Assembly: GCA_007129985.1 (NCBI GenBank)
Contig: SKUL01000051.1
Span: forward strand, 1-13,931
From: Flavobacteriales bacterium
Lineage (GTDB): Bacteria > Bacteroidota > Bacteroidia > Flavobacteriales_D > SKUL01
DNA length: 13,931 nucleotides
Direction: 5' to 3'
The stretch's first letter is position 1. Each line of letters begins with the position of its first letter. Position numbers and translations under genes: made by a program. A model generated the notes under the pieces. That model was not told where the DNA came from and ran no database searches. It worked only from the letters and a program-made list of their open reading frames with translations. Positions 13,342 through 13,931 of the stretch are shown in pieces.

Positions 13342-13931
13342 ATGTATCGTTTGCGCGATTTAGCCCGCTTTGGAGCGATTCTCCCGGTGCTCTTGCTTTC
13401 GTTGGAAGCAGCAGCCCAGGCGCCCAAATACAGTAACGAGTTTCTCGCCATTGGTGTGGGTGGCCGCGGACTTGCCATGAGCGGTGCGCAGATTGCCTCC
13501 GTAAACGACGTGACGGCCGGTTACTGGAATCCGGTGGGGCTGCTCGGTATTCAGGAAAAATTTCAGGTGGGAGCCATGCACTCTGAGTATTTTGCGGGTA
13601 TCGCCAAGTACGATTACGGCGCCTTTGCCAAGCCCATTGATTCAACCTCGGCCATTGGAATTTCCATTCTGCGCTTTGGGGTGGATGACATTCCCAACAC
13701 CACCCAGCTTATTGACGCCAACGGAAACATTGACTACGACCGCATCACCAGTTTTACCGCTGCCGATTATGGATTTCTTCTTTCCTATGCCAAACGAACC
13801 GGTATTAAAGGACTGAGCATTGGAGGTAACCTCAAAGTGATTCACCGCGTGGTGGGTAGTTTTGCCAAATCGTGGGGATTTGGGCTGGATGTTGCGGCCA
13901 ACTACCACCACAAAGGCTGGATGTTTTCGGC
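13342..13931 (+). CDS. PorV/PorQ-family outer-membrane protein, N-terminal part
   Basis: This open frame runs to the right edge without a stop, giving 196 full codons. The N-terminus is a signal peptide (MYRLRDLARFGAILPVLLLSLEAAAQ), followed by KYSNEFLAIGVGGRGLAMSG and ASVNDVTAGYWNPVGLLG. The 'IGVGGRGLAMSGAQIA...WNPVGL' pattern is the start of FadL-like barrels of the PorV/PorQ family, some of which serve the type IX secretion system. The sequence differs from what I remember of true PorV (LptO) and PorQ, so it is probably a further paralogue, and no symbol is given. Later strands alternate aromatic and polar residues as expected for a barrel. The ATG at 13342 gives the signal peptide directly. 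The gene is divergent from pssA with 106 bases between. Confidence 0.85.
   Translation, partial: MYRLRDLARFGAILPVLLLSLEAAAQAPKYSNEFLAIGVGGRGLAMSGAQIASVNDVTAGYWNPVGLLGIQEKFQVGAMHSEYFAGIAKYDYGAFAKPIDSTSAIGISILRFGVDDIPNTTQLIDANGNIDYDRITSFTAADYGFLLSYAKRTGIKGLSIGGNLKVIHRVVGSFAKSWGFGLDVAANYHHKGWMFS

Noticed and set aside
1..13931. CRISPR array, phage, toxin-antitoxin or defence island
   Set aside because: No regularly spaced direct repeats, no cas, integrase or phage-type genes, and no small paired toxin-antitoxin genes were found; the gene content is core envelope and metabolism.

Overview
The window looks like a chromosomal segment of a Bacteroidota bacterium, most likely a Flavobacteriales-type lineage of moderate GC content. 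The evidence is a PorV/PorQ-family outer-membrane protein, a DUF5686/carboxypeptidase-regulatory-like barrel protein, a TolB-like propeller fused to an Omp85-like barrel, a large RecQ with a Bacteroidota-style acidic C-terminal tail, Bacteroidota-type -7 elements (TAnnTTTG) close to start codons, and a lack of clear Shine-Dalgarno sites. No phage, plasmid, CRISPR, tRNA or rRNA feature is visible.

Layout. (1) 1-216 (-): N-terminus of a metallo-beta-lactamase-fold hydrolase that runs off the left edge. (2) 217-815: divergent intergenic region. It contains a 422-bp non-coding insertion (286-707) with perfect 17-bp terminal inverted repeats and a perfect 10-bp target duplication. Inside it lies a CGCAAAG-type palindromic repeat, which itself contains a CCCGACG palindrome. 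(3) 816-5704 (+): a tightly packed set of three genes: a TolB-like/Omp85-like outer-membrane protein with a degenerate peptidase-MA-like domain, a half-length TSUP (TauE/SafE) membrane protein, and an M20D amidohydrolase. (4) 5701-7914 (-): recQ, convergent with the M20 gene; both stop codons lie in one CTAG. (5) 8160-12281 (+): tatC, a DUF5686-type outer-membrane protein, and lptB, the last two separated by 5 nt. (6) 12289-13235 (-): pssA and purS, overlapping by ATGA and converging on lptB. (7) 13342-13931 (+): N-terminal part of a PorV/PorQ-family protein that runs off the right edge.

The theme is the cell envelope: two large outer-membrane barrels plus a PorV-like porin, the Tat translocase, the LPS-transport ATPase and phosphatidylserine synthase. 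RecQ, PurS, the MBL hydrolase and the M20 hydrolase are housekeeping or metabolic genes. I see no complete undescribed system. The most unusual items are the nested mobile-element remnant in the promoter region of the TolB/Omp85 gene, the catalytically degenerate protease-like domain in that protein, the loss of most zinc-binding cysteines in RecQ, and the repeated placement of promoter-like elements only a few bases from start codons.
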